Shown here: in pieces, positions 54,995 through 63,983 of the stretch
How the letters are laid out: the number at the start of each line of letters is the position of its first letter
How positions within the stretch are numbered: position 1 is the first letter of the stretch
From: Pseudomonas viridiflava
GTDB lineage: Bacteria; Pseudomonadota; Gammaproteobacteria; Pseudomonadales; Pseudomonadaceae
Assembly: GCF_900590885.1 (NCBI RefSeq)
Contig: NZ_UUON01000051.1
Span: forward strand, 588,331 to 652,330
DNA length: 64,000 nucleotides
Direction of reading: 5' to 3'
Notes under the pieces: generated by a model
The model's input: the letters and a program-made list of their open reading frames with translations, nothing else
Told to the model about the DNA's origin: nothing
Database searches by the model: none
Position numbers and translations under genes: made by a program

Positions 54995-55006
54995 ATTGGA
55001 TCCAAT
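54995..55006. promoter_or_regulatory. Palindromic operator ATTGGATCCAAT
   Basis: A perfect 12-bp palindrome 36 nt before the GntR start, in the 255-nt divergent region. The sequence is identical to the VanR operator of Caulobacter crescentus as I recall it, and VanR is also a FadR-type GntR regulator, so this is a likely site for the adjacent regulator, allowing control of itself and the divergent dioxygenase operon. Confidence 0.6.
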
Positions 55007-55042
55007 TAGCCACCCTATCCCAATAAGGAGGATAGCGTAACC

Positions 55043-55741
55043 GTGACGCAGAAGCCGAACCCTTTGAACAGCATCAAGATCAGCGGCCCTATTGCGGCTC
55101 ATCTCGCTCGTTCAGTGATTGAAGAAACCTTGCGCAATGCCATCCTGGATGGGCGTTTGCCTTGCGGCACTGCCATGCGTCAACAGGAGCTGGCCAGCCT
55201 TTTCGGTGTTAGCCGCATGCCGGTGCGTGAAGCCTTGCGCCAGCTCGAAGCCCAGTCGTTGCTGCATGTGGTAACGCACAAGGGCGCCGTGGTGGCACCG
55301 TTGATCGAGGATAACTCGGCCGAAACCTATGCGCTGCGGATGTTGCTGGAATCCGAAGCATTGCGCTTGTCGATCCCCTTGCTCACCGACGCCGATATCG
55401 CCGAGGCCGACGCCTTCATCTGTGCGCTGGAGAAAGAAAAAGACTACACCGAGATTGGCCGCCTCAATCGCCTGTTTCACATGGCGCTCTATGGCAAGGC
55501 TCCCAACCAGCGGCTGCTCAAGTTGGTGGAGCACGGGTTGAACGAAGAGGAACGCTTCCTGCGGTTCAACCTGGAGGCGATGGGGCTGGGCGAGACGTCC
55601 CAGGAAGACCACCGTGAATTGCTGAACCTGGTGGCACAGAAGAAAACCGATGAAAGCATCCTGACGCTGCGCAATCACTTGATGCGCGGGATGGAAGTGA
55701 TCACGACCTACCTCAATGGCCTTGAGGCCGCCGGTAAGTAA
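55043..55741 (+). CDS. GntR-family (FadR subfamily) regulator
   Basis: A 232-residue regulator starting at GTG 55043, with AAGGAGG ten bases upstream. The winged-helix N-terminal domain (about 15-85) contains QQELASLFGVSRMPVREALR, and the C-terminal FCD domain (about 92-222) is helical with DHRELLNLVAQ and conserved histidines. It diverges from the dioxygenase-ABC operon and lies upstream of the pvf operon; the palindrome at 54995 suggests it controls the former or itself. Confidence 0.9.
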   Translation: MTQKPNPLNSIKISGPIAAHLARSVIEETLRNAILDGRLPCGTAMRQQELASLFGVSRMPVREALRQLEAQSLLHVVTHKGAVVAPLIEDNSAETYALRMLLESEALRLSIPLLTDADIAEADAFICALEKEKDYTEIGRLNRLFHMALYGKAPNQRLLKLVEHGLNEEERFLRFNLEAMGLGETSQEDHRELLNLVAQKKTDESILTLRNHLMRGMEVITTYLNGLEAAGK

Positions 55742-56085
55742 GTCATACAACAGACACCTCGCTTCCCCCCGCCCTGCCCTCAAGTGCTGCGGGGCGTGCC
55801 TATCAAGCAGTGCCCCGCGCCGAAGAAACTTCCCACATCTAATAGAGCAACTTACTGACATCCAATATTATTTGGAAAAACATCTAACACTTTTATATGC
55901 TCGCCAAACTGTTTAACCAGCTTATTATCTTTCATCACTAAACCAGACACTTCACCCGCCGGCGCGACCCGCAAGTGTACTGCCCTGCGCGCCTGGCTTG
56001 GTTTACATCGACTCAACTCTTTTTGCCGACCTTAAAAGCCCATCGCTGTTACAACAGCAGACGCAACAACTTATAGGCATCAACC
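55742..56085. promoter_or_regulatory. Intergenic region before the pvf operon
   Basis: A 344-nt region with no convincing gene. It becomes AT-rich from about 55855 to 55935 (for example CCAATATTATTTGGAAAAAC), which fits the pvfA promoter. A CCAATATTATTTGG near-palindrome lies at about 55862-55875 and could be a regulator site. No terminator with a U-run was seen after the GntR gene. Confidence 0.4.
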
Positions 56086-56838
56086 ATGCATCAACCGTTA
56101 CTTGAAAAAACAAAATTGCAGTTATTCAACCATCCGTTATTTGCGGAAATAACTTCACTTCCAAAGTTACAACTTTTTATGGAAAGTCATGTATTCGCTG
56201 TATGGGATTTCATGACACTCACCAAGCGCCTGCAACAGGACCTGACCTGCACCCAATTGCCCTGGCTACCACCTGCCGACACGCAAGCCGCACGCCTGAT
56301 CAACGAGATCGTGCTGGGCGAAGAATCCGACATGCATCCGCGCCTGGGCCATTGCAGCCACTTCGAGTTGTACCTGGAAGCCATGGCCGAAATCGGCGCC
56401 AGTACCTCGGCAATCAACCGCTTCGTCGCGCTGTTGCGTGACGGCCAGGCGGTGCCCACGGCCTTGCAGCAGGTCGGCCCGCCGCGCGGCGTGGCCCGCT
56501 TCGTCAGTGCCACTTTGCACATTGCACTGAACGCGCCCACGCACTGTGTAGCGGCGGCGTTTGTGCAGGGTCGCGAGTGCATCATCCCCGCGATGTTCGA
56601 GCGCATCCTGCAAGTCGATCAGGTCATCCAGGCACCGACCTTGTACGGCTATTTAAAGCGCCACATCGAATTGGACACCCAGGATCACGGCCCTGCAGCG
56701 CAGCAGTTGCTTGAACGCCTGGTCGGCGCCGATCCGGCTTTCTCGCAACAGGCCAACGAGGCCGCCCTCGCCGCCGTTGAAACCCGGATCACATTCTGGA
56801 ACGAGGTGCAGGCCTCGCTGCAAGAGGTGCACCCATGA
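56086..56838 (+). CDS. pvfA: PvfA/MgoB, DUF3050 haem-oxygenase-like protein
   Basis: A 250-residue DUF3050 protein. Family motifs HVFAVWDFM (35-43), NEIVLGEESD (about 73-82) and HFELYLEAMAEIGAS are present; several His/Glu residues in these are potential metal ligands. It is the first gene of pvfABCD (mgoBCAD), the cluster that makes diazeniumdiolate signals (leudiazen, valdiazen) and pyrazine N-oxides in Pseudomonas and Burkholderia. The stop is coupled to pvfB by an ATGA overlap. Confidence 0.88.
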   Translation: MHQPLLEKTKLQLFNHPLFAEITSLPKLQLFMESHVFAVWDFMTLTKRLQQDLTCTQLPWLPPADTQAARLINEIVLGEESDMHPRLGHCSHFELYLEAMAEIGASTSAINRFVALLRDGQAVPTALQQVGPPRGVARFVSATLHIALNAPTHCVAAAFVQGRECIIPAMFERILQVDQVIQAPTLYGYLKRHIELDTQDHGPAAQQLLERLVGADPAFSQQANEAALAAVETRITFWNEVQASLQEVHP

Positions 56839-57782
56839 ACAGCGCCGACTACTTGCCCATTGCCGACGACTGGGACCGCCGCGCAACCATCCGCACCCGC
56901 CCTCGTCGCCTGCTGGAAAACGACGACAAGCTGATCTACCCGCTGTGCCGTCAACCTTTGGTACTCAGTGCCACCTTTGTAGAACACTGCCGCCAGTGGC
57001 GCGAGTTCGTGCTGGTACAAAGCTTTTACAAATTCATCAACGACGTGGTGATTTTCGAGACCGAAATCGTCGACAGGACTGCACGCGGCATTGCCAAGAA
57101 TCGCTTCGCCATGCCCTTCCCGCTTGCCTGCCGCGTGGATGCGATGACGGTGGTGGTGGACGAGGACTACCACGCACTGGTCGCGCTCGACTTCCTGCAA
57201 CAAGCCGTGGCCATGACCGGTATACAACCGCTGGCCCTGCCGGAGCAGATCGAGTTGAGCCGCGCAGTGCCGGCGGCGCAGGCGCTGGTCCCTGCCCACC
57301 TGCACGATGCCGTGGAGCTGATTGGCGTGGCCATCGCCGAAAACACCGTAACCCACGATGTAGCGGCGTTTTCCAAGGACGGCAGTATCAAGGCCTCGGT
57401 GCGTGGCTTGATGGCCGATCACCTGTTTGACGAAGGGCGTCACGCGCAATTCTGGACGCGGTTGGTACGCCTGTATTGGCAAGCCGCCAGCCCGGATGAC
57501 CGCGACAGCATTGCCAGGGTACTGCCGACGTTCCTGGCGCATTACCTGACCAACGACCTGCAGAAGAACTTCGACCTGCAGTTGGTCGAACACCTCGACG
57601 TCAGCCATAGCGTACGCGGCGCATTGCGCGATGAAGTCACGGCGCTGGCGTTTCCCATCACCCGCCAGCATCCGTTGATGGGCAACATCGCAGCCTTCCT
57701 GCAACACAGCGGCTTGTTGCAAACGCCGAGTGTGGCGCAGGCGCTCCACAACTATCTGCCTGCGTCCGGGAGGCCGACATGA
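56835..57782 (+). CDS. pvfB: PvfB/MgoC, AurF-like diiron N-oxygenase
   Basis: A 315-residue diiron oxygenase related to p-aminobenzoate N-oxygenase AurF. Probable iron ligands are Glu77, DEDYH (Glu110, His113), Glu169, His196, and DEGRH (Glu200, His203), fitting the E-X28-37-DEXXH pattern. It oxidises an amine nitrogen in the Pvf/Mgo signal pathway. Coupled by 4-nt overlaps at both ends. Confidence 0.9.
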   Translation: MNSADYLPIADDWDRRATIRTRPRRLLENDDKLIYPLCRQPLVLSATFVEHCRQWREFVLVQSFYKFINDVVIFETEIVDRTARGIAKNRFAMPFPLACRVDAMTVVVDEDYHALVALDFLQQAVAMTGIQPLALPEQIELSRAVPAAQALVPAHLHDAVELIGVAIAENTVTHDVAAFSKDGSIKASVRGLMADHLFDEGRHAQFWTRLVRLYWQAASPDDRDSIARVLPTFLAHYLTNDLQKNFDLQLVEHLDVSHSVRGALRDEVTALAFPITRQHPLMGNIAAFLQHSGLLQTPSVAQALHNYLPASGRPT

Positions 57783-60700
57783 GGTGCCTGACGATCGGAT
57801 GGAGCGGTATCAGCAGCGCGCTTGGCGCCGTCAGGGACGAGCTGGAACAGTACGGGCATCGCTCAGGGGACGAGGCCATCGACCTGCTGATTGAAGATGG
57901 CAGCCAATCGCTGCCGACCTGCACGGGAGAGAATCCCTGGTTGAGTCTGCGCGTGGGGATTGGCCCGATAAGCCACTGCGGGCTGCCCGGCTTGCAACTG
58001 CGCGCCTATGACCGTGGCCGGCAGTTATTGGCCGTAATGGACATCGTCGATGAGCCCAGCGGCAACGGCCAGCGACTGCGCCGACAGGTTACGCAGACGC
58101 TGGTCGAATGGGTCGCGCTGCACGTCAGCGGCTTCTCGCGGGACCCTGGGTATTTCTCGGCTCGTACACAGCCCAATGACTGGCCCGAGCAAGGCTTGCA
58201 AGCGCTGGATGCGCTGGCGTTCCTGCATCGGTTCAATTGCACCGCAAACCCCGCATTGACGCAGCACGCCCGGATACCGGTGATCGAACGCCTGCAGGCC
58301 AGCCTCCACACCTTCGCTGCTCGGCCGGCATTGAACATCGCCGGTCGCCGGGTGAGCTACCTTCAACTACAGGCTCGCGCCCTGGCAATCCAACAACGAT
58401 TGCGCCCGCTGCTGCAGGCTTATAAAGCCCCCCCGGTGGTGGGTGTGTACCTGGAAAAATCCATCGATTTATACGCCAGCATTCTTGCGGTACTGGGCTG
58501 TGGCGCGGTGTACCTGCCATTGGGATCGGAGCACCCACCTCATCGCCATCAGGTGATGCTCGAAAGCGCGGGGGCATGCGTACTGCTGGATGCCGGGCAG
58601 CATCCGGCACGAGGTGGGTTCATTGCACTGGATGTCAGCACTGTCGACGCGCTGGATACCGATACCACGTCCACATTGATGCACCAACGCCCTGCCCCCG
58701 ATGCGCCTTGTATGACGCTCTATACCTCGGGCACCACCGGCCAGCCAAAAGGCGTGCTGCTCAGCCACGGCAACCTGGCGCACTTCACCACGTGGTATCG
58801 GTCGTGTATGGACCTGGATGAGCAAAGCCGGGTCCTGCAGTTTTCGCCATTGAGCTTCGACTCTTCACTGATCGACATTTTCCCTGCCTTGATAGCCGGA
58901 GCAGAACTGATCGTCCCCAGCGAAGAACAGCGGCGCGACCCTCGGCAACTGCTGGACCTGCTCTGCCGGCAACGCGTCACACATGCCTTTTTACCCCCCG
59001 CCCTGCTCAGCATCCTGCCACTTGATCAGCCCCTTGGTTTGACGCACCTGCTCACCGGTGGCGATGTCTGCGAACCCTGTGTGATCGAACAACTGGCGGG
59101 CCAGTGCCAGTTCCACAACCTCTACGGCCCCACGGAGGCCACGGTGCTGGTCACCCACCGAACGTGGCGCCCCGGCGACAGCAATCGCAACCTTGGCCAA
59201 CCCATCGCGAACAGCCAGGTGCTGATCCTCGATGACACCCTGCAACCGGTGGATGAACAGGTGATGGGCGAGGTTTACATCGTGGGTCCAGGCGTAAGCC
59301 TGGGGTATGTAAACACGCCGCAACAGACGCCCAGCCCTTTTGTCGAACTGGTAGTGCCTGGCGGCCAGAACCTTCGGGCCTACCGCAGCGGTGACCTGGC
59401 CAAGTGGACGGCGCAGGGCATCGTGCTGGGCGGGCGGCGCGATGATCAGGTAAAAATCCGAGGGTTTCGGGTGGAGCCAGCGGAAATCGAGCAATGCTTG
59501 CGCGAAAGCCGGCTGTATCGTCAGGCGGCGGTGGTTATCGACCGCGACGGCGGCATCCGCGGCTTTGTCGCCCATGCCGCACCGGGCGCCACACTGGCGG
59601 CCCTGCAGCAGCACGCCCGGCAACAGCTGCCGGATTACATGCGCCCGGGTTTCTGGAACGAATTGCCCTGCATGCCCTACTCCAGCAATGGCAAGGTCGA
59701 CCGCGAGGCACTGCTGGCGATACCGTCGCCGCCGGCATTGCAGCCCGCCCGCAACACGGCACACACAGCGCTTGAAGTACGTCTGATGCAGCTGTGGAGC
59801 GAGCTGTTGGCGCTGCCGCTGGATGCGCTGTGCATCGATGCCGGTTTCTTCGAACTGGGCGGCCATTCGATTTTGCTGTCGACCCTGTTACTGCGTGTGC
59901 GCGAGCAATTCGGCCGCAGTTTCGCATTGAGCCATTTTATTGAGGCGCCCACGATCCGGGCGCTCGCAACACTTCTGGAGCACGGCGAACGGCCCAACGC
60001 ACGTTACACCCAGGCCATTCGGGATGCTCAACCGGACTGGACAATCGCGACACTGCCCGAAGGCCGCGCCGGCGACCCACAGCGGGTGATCGTGACGGGG
60101 GCCAATAGCTTCGTCGGTGTGCACATCGTCGAAGCATTACTGGCCGCGGGCGCAACCGAGGTGGCGTGCCTGGTGCGTGAGGCGCCGGGGTACACGGCGA
60201 TGGCGCGGTTTAACCAGGCACTCAGTGAGTATCGCCTGCAACACCTGGACATGCGCCGGGTACGGGTTGTCGCTGCCGATATCAGCCGGCCGCGATTGGG
60301 CTTGGCCAACGACGTGTATGACACCCTGGCCGAAGGCTATGGCGTACTGGTGCACAACGCGGCGCGGGTCAACCACGTAATGGAGTACGCCACACTGGCC
60401 AGGGACAACGTCGATCCCATACTCGAGTGCCTGCGTTTGTGTGAGAGTCGGCGCAAAAAAGTCTTCAATTTTGTCTCGACGCTGTCGGCCGCAAGCAGCA
60501 TCGACTCGTTGGGCTATGTGCTTGAGGCGCCTGTTGCAGCCACGTTGCCGCTGTACATCAAGAATGGTTACAACCTCTCCAAATGGGTTGCCGAGCAACA
60601 GTTGACCCATGCAGTGAAACAAGGCGCCTGGGTGAATATCCATCGTCCCGGCAACATCAGCTTCAACCGCCGCAACGGTGTCTGCCAGCCGAAGAAAAAC

Positions 60701-61156
60701 CGCCTGATGCTGATGCTCAAGGGCTCGTTGCAATTGGGCCTGCTACCTCGCCTGGAGTTGAACTTCGACCTGATGCCGGTGGACTTCCTGGCGGGTTTCA
60801 TTGCGTTCCACTGCGCCAGCTTTCGAGCCGAGAGCAGCGTGTTCAACCTGCATAACCCACAACCTCTGAGCTGGGATAACTACCTGGATGCCTTCAGCCA
60901 GGCCGGCCACAGGTTCGAGCGGGTGAGCCTGGCGCAGTGGCAACAGGCGCTGCGCACAGTGGGCGAGGACAACGCCCTGTTTGGCGTACTCGGCTTCTAT
61001 CTCGATCACCTGGATGAAGACATCGGCGATACCTCGAAAATCCGCCATGACAACGCGCGACGGGGTGTTCAGCAGATGGGGGAGAAGTACCCCAGAAAAG
61101 ACCCAGCGTTGTTGAGCAAAGGCTGTAGCTACCTCAAGACCATCGGCTTCCTTTGA
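57779..61156 (+). CDS. pvfC: PvfC/MgoA, single-module NRPS (A-T-R)
   Basis: An 1125-residue synthetase without a condensation domain. An N-terminal ~190-residue segment of unclear fold precedes the adenylation domain (about 190-650: YTSGTTGQPKG at 314-324, NLYGPTEATV at 446, YRSGDLAKW at 534, NGKVDREAL at 637), a carrier domain (phosphopantetheine Ser697 in GGHSILLS), and a thioester reductase domain (GANSFVGVHIVEAL near 771, YxxxK at YNLSK near 930). Homologues activate valine or leucine and release an aldehyde. The substrate code was not computed. Confidence 0.92.
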   Translation: MRCLTIGWSGISSALGAVRDELEQYGHRSGDEAIDLLIEDGSQSLPTCTGENPWLSLRVGIGPISHCGLPGLQLRAYDRGRQLLAVMDIVDEPSGNGQRLRRQVTQTLVEWVALHVSGFSRDPGYFSARTQPNDWPEQGLQALDALAFLHRFNCTANPALTQHARIPVIERLQASLHTFAARPALNIAGRRVSYLQLQARALAIQQRLRPLLQAYKAPPVVGVYLEKSIDLYASILAVLGCGAVYLPLGSEHPPHRHQVMLESAGACVLLDAGQHPARGGFIALDVSTVDALDTDTTSTLMHQRPAPDAPCMTLYTSGTTGQPKGVLLSHGNLAHFTTWYRSCMDLDEQSRVLQFSPLSFDSSLIDIFPALIAGAELIVPSEEQRRDPRQLLDLLCRQRVTHAFLPPALLSILPLDQPLGLTHLLTGGDVCEPCVIEQLAGQCQFHNLYGPTEATVLVTHRTWRPGDSNRNLGQPIANSQVLILDDTLQPVDEQVMGEVYIVGPGVSLGYVNTPQQTPSPFVELVVPGGQNLRAYRSGDLAKWTAQGIVLGGRRDDQVKIRGFRVEPAEIEQCLRESRLYRQAAVVIDRDGGIRGFVAHAAPGATLAALQQHARQQLPDYMRPGFWNELPCMPYSSNGKVDREALLAIPSPPALQPARNTAHTALEVRLMQLWSELLALPLDALCIDAGFFELGGHSILLSTLLLRVREQFGRSFALSHFIEAPTIRALATLLEHGERPNARYTQAIRDAQPDWTIATLPEGRAGDPQRVIVTGANSFVGVHIVEALLAAGATEVACLVREAPGYTAMARFNQALSEYRLQHLDMRRVRVVAADISRPRLGLANDVYDTLAEGYGVLVHNAARVNHVMEYATLARDNVDPILECLRLCESRRKKVFNFVSTLSAASSIDSLGYVLEAPVAATLPLYIKNGYNLSKWVAEQQLTHAVKQGAWVNIHRPGNISFNRRNGVCQPKKNRLMLMLKGSLQLGLLPRLELNFDLMPVDFLAGFIAFHCASFRAESSVFNLHNPQPLSWDNYLDAFSQAGHRFERVSLAQWQQALRTVGEDNALFGVLGFYLDHLDEDIGDTSKIRHDNARRGVQQMGEKYPRKDPALLSKGCSYLKTIGFL

Positions 61157-61175
61157 AACGCCTCAGGACAATTTC

Positions 61176-61667
61176 ATGAAACCACTGCAACCCGATACGT
61201 TAATCCGCAACCCGAACGGCGTGCCGATAATGGCCTCTGTTGAGGTCAGCTGCCCTGCTGCCCGCCTGTGGAGCATGGTAGGAAAGTTCTCGGGCTTCGA
61301 TGCGTTCATTCCTACCCTCAAGCGTATCGAAATGACCGGTAGCGGCGTGGGCGCCCTGCGCACGAAATTTTTCCACGATGGCAACTGTGTCGTGGAGCAA
61401 CTCAATAGCTACGACGAGCAGGCCATGCACATGACCTGGACCACAATCTACAACACGCTCGGCGTGGCGAGATTGTGGGCAGCCATCCACGTGCAGGCAC
61501 TGGGAGCACAGCGATCCAGGGTGACCTGGACCATCATTGCCGAGCCCGTAGACGCGGCACAGGCAGGGTTTGAACAGTTTGTGCAGAATTTTGCCGACAG
61601 CGCCCTGGAGAATGTGCGCCAGCTGCTTGGCCAAGTGGCAGGAGCGAAGCGCCTCGCTCCTGCCTGA
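61176..61667 (+). CDS. pvfD: PvfD/MgoD, SRPBCC/polyketide-cyclase-like protein
   Basis: A 163-residue START/SRPBCC-fold protein with SVEVSCPAARLWSMVGKFSG near residues 21-40 and a helical C-terminus (QFVQNFADSALENVRQL). In pvf/mgo clusters it is the fourth conserved gene; it probably binds a small hydrophobic intermediate. It follows pvfC by 19 nt. The gene ends in a hairpin (61638-61663) overlapping its stop codon. Confidence 0.85.
   Translation: MKPLQPDTLIRNPNGVPIMASVEVSCPAARLWSMVGKFSGFDAFIPTLKRIEMTGSGVGALRTKFFHDGNCVVEQLNSYDEQAMHMTWTTIYNTLGVARLWAAIHVQALGAQRSRVTWTIIAEPVDAAQAGFEQFVQNFADSALENVRQLLGQVAGAKRLAPA
61638..61663. terminator. Hairpin overlapping the pvfD 3' end
   Basis: GCAGGAGCGA and TCGCTCCTGC form a perfect 10-bp stem with loop AGCGCC, two bases before the pvfD stop. 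It lies between the convergent pvfD and chemoreceptor genes. There is no U-run, so a Rho-independent role is uncertain; it could still stabilise or end transcripts from both sides. Confidence 0.45.
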
Positions 61668-61679
61668 TCAGTCAGCGGG

Positions 61680-63560
61680 TCAGATCTTGAAGCTGTCGAC
61701 CAGCTGCTTCAACCGATTGGCCTGCTGCGACAGTGCATCGCAGTCTTTCAGGGTTTCGTTGAGGTTGGTCACGCCCTGCTGGTTCAGCAGGTTGATCTGG
61801 TTGATATCCACGTTGAGGGTTTCCACCACGGCTGTCTGCTCCTCAGTGGCGGCGGCGACCGACTGGTTCATGCCATCGATCTCGACGATCCGCTGCGTCA
61901 CGCTGACCAAGCGCTCACCGGCCTGGTTGGCGACCTCTACGCTTTCCTCGCTGGAGGCTTGGCTGGCATTCATAGTCGTCACTGCCTCACGCGAGCCCAC
62001 TTGCAGCGAAGTAATCATTTTGTGGATTTCTTCAGCAGACTCCTGGGTGCGGTGAGCGAGGTTGCGCACCTCATCGGCGACCACCGCAAAACCACGCCCG
62101 GCCTCCCCTGCACGCGCCGCCTCAATCGCCGCGTTGAGCGCGAGCAAGTTGGTTTGCTGGGAGATACCTTTGATCACATCCAGGATATGGCCAATGTTAT
62201 CCGTGCTGGCATTCAAGGTTTCGATCTGGGTGCAGGACAGGCTGATTTTTTGCGACAGTTCCGACATCGCCAGGATCGTTTGCTCCACGACCTTGCGCCC
62301 ATCATCGGCCTGCTCGCTGGCACCACTGGCGTGTTGCGATGCATCGGCAGCGTTACGTGCGATTTCCTGGGTGGCGGCTCCCAGCTCGTTGATCGCTGCA
62401 GCCACGCTATTGGTGCGTGCACTTTGCTCGTCGGAGCCGATGATCGAGGCGTTCGAAGAAGCCATCACGCGCTGGGACAGATCATGTACCTGGCGCGTAG
62501 CCGACGACACTTCGGAAATCGACGCGTGAATACGTTCCACGAACTGATTGAACGCACTGCCGACTTCGCCGAACTCGTCCTTGCTGGTGACAGCCAGGCG
62601 CCGGGTCAAGTCGCCTTCGCCCTGAGCGATATCCTGCATGGCAACACCCATGGTCGTCAGGGGCCGGAGCAACACTTGGATCAGCAAGCTCAACAGCACG
62701 GCAATCACGACCACAGCGATCAACATGGCAATCAATGCCGAAGTACGGAATTTGCCCAGCGGTGCGTAGGCTTTGTCTTTGTCGATCGACAGGCCGATAT
62801 ACCAGTCTGCACCTGGCAAGCCGCTGATCGGGGTGAATGACAGGATGCGATCCTGGCCATTGAGGACGACGTCCTGGTTAACCCTCTCGATACGGACATT
62901 GGTACCCGGGTAGATATCCTTGAGGTTCTTCATCACCTGGTCCTGGTCCGGGCTGACGATGACCTGTCCGTCGCCGCTGACCAGGAACGCATGGCCGATA
63001 CCACCGAAATCCACCGAATTGATGATCTTCACCAAGGTCTGCAGGCTCAGGTCTCCACCGACCACACCGAGCAATTCGCCGTTCTTTTTTACCGGCATGG
63101 CGATGGTTACGATCTGGCCACCCACTGCAGCCATATAGGGCGGCGTAAGCATGGGCTTGTCAGCTGCCACTGCCTGCTTGTACCAAGGGCGCTGGCGTGG
63201 GTCATAGCCGTCGGGCATTTTCGCGTCCGGACGCTGGGTAAATACGCCGTTGGTTTGCCCAACATAGGTGAACTGGAAGTTCGAGGTGAACGCTGGCTGG
63301 TCAACCAACCCTGGGAGGTCGGCAGCACTGCCTTGGTGGGCAACATTTTGCGTGAGGCTTTCGAGCACCAGTATTCGGCCACTGAGCCAGTTCTGCACAC
63401 TGCTGGCGGTGAGTTCACCGGATTGTTGGATAGACGACTCCAGGTTCTGCTTGATCGTGCTGCGCTGCAGATAGTCGTTGTAGAGGGTGAATAACGCGAA
63501 GGCTAGAACCACGACGCCTGACGCGGCCAGCAGAATTTTATGACTGAACTTGAGATTCAT
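61680..63560 (-). CDS. Methyl-accepting chemotaxis protein with dCache sensor
   Basis: A 626-residue receptor: first helix (about 9-30), a periplasmic double-Cache sensor (about 35-285, with DPRQRPWYKQAV and ADWYIGLSIDKD), second helix (about 292-315), HAMP, and the signalling domain with the tip EAARAGEAGRGFAVVADEVR and methylation helices. dCache receptors in Pseudomonas often sense amino acids; the ligand is not assigned. ATG 63560 is preferred over 63614 because the first membrane helix begins just after it. Confidence 0.92.
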   Translation of the reverse strand: MNLKFSHKILLAASGVVVLAFALFTLYNDYLQRSTIKQNLESSIQQSGELTASSVQNWLSGRILVLESLTQNVAHQGSAADLPGLVDQPAFTSNFQFTYVGQTNGVFTQRPDAKMPDGYDPRQRPWYKQAVAADKPMLTPPYMAAVGGQIVTIAMPVKKNGELLGVVGGDLSLQTLVKIINSVDFGGIGHAFLVSGDGQVIVSPDQDQVMKNLKDIYPGTNVRIERVNQDVVLNGQDRILSFTPISGLPGADWYIGLSIDKDKAYAPLGKFRTSALIAMLIAVVVIAVLLSLLIQVLLRPLTTMGVAMQDIAQGEGDLTRRLAVTSKDEFGEVGSAFNQFVERIHASISEVSSATRQVHDLSQRVMASSNASIIGSDEQSARTNSVAAAINELGAATQEIARNAADASQHASGASEQADDGRKVVEQTILAMSELSQKISLSCTQIETLNASTDNIGHILDVIKGISQQTNLLALNAAIEAARAGEAGRGFAVVADEVRNLAHRTQESAEEIHKMITSLQVGSREAVTTMNASQASSEESVEVANQAGERLVSVTQRIVEIDGMNQSVAAATEEQTAVVETLNVDINQINLLNQQGVTNLNETLKDCDALSQQANRLKQLVDSFKI

Positions 63561-63824
63561 TTCATCGACTTCTTTTGCCAAAGGGGGGTGAGCGTGCCGA
63601 GTGGAACATTCCATGTAACGGTATAGGCAGCATCTCCGGCCGCTCTATTTCGGTGCACGCATGGCTCATCAGGCTTTCGGCCGAGCCGAGGCAAAACTTA
63701 GGAAAGTTGTGGGATGGATCCTCATTTTACGTAGGAAACCGATAAGTGGTTGTCGTACAAGAACCTGAGCTGTCGGGCTATCCAGCTGAACGCTGCGCCT
63801 GCGTAATAACAGCCCTAAACGACA

Positions 63825-63856
63825 AAACCCCTGTCTGCGTTAGCAGACAGGGGTTT
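63825..63856 (-). terminator. Rho-independent terminator after 5S rRNA
   Basis: The arms AAACCCCTGTCTGC and GCAGACAGGGGTTT form a perfect 14-bp stem with a GTTA loop, 12 nt beyond the 5S gene; on the reverse strand the stem is followed by a T-rich stretch (TTTTGTCGTTT). It ends the rRNA operon that continues past the right edge. Confidence 0.9.
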
Positions 63857-63867
63857 CGGAATTCAAT

Positions 63868-63983
63868 CTTGACGATGACCTACTCTCACATGGGGAAACC
63901 CCACACTACCATCGGCGATGCATCGTTTCACTGCTGAGTTCGGGATGGGATCAGGTGGTTCCAATGCTCTATGGTCGTCAAGA
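63868..63983 (-). rRNA. rrf: 5S ribosomal RNA
   Basis: The reverse strand gives a complete Pseudomonas-type 5S of about 116 nt, with complementary ends TCTTGACGA and TCGTCAAG and the conserved internal segment CCCGAACTCAGCAGTGAAAC. The gene is the last of an rRNA operon whose 23S and 16S genes must lie to the right of the window. Ends are placed by the terminal helix and may be off by a few bases. Confidence 0.95.
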
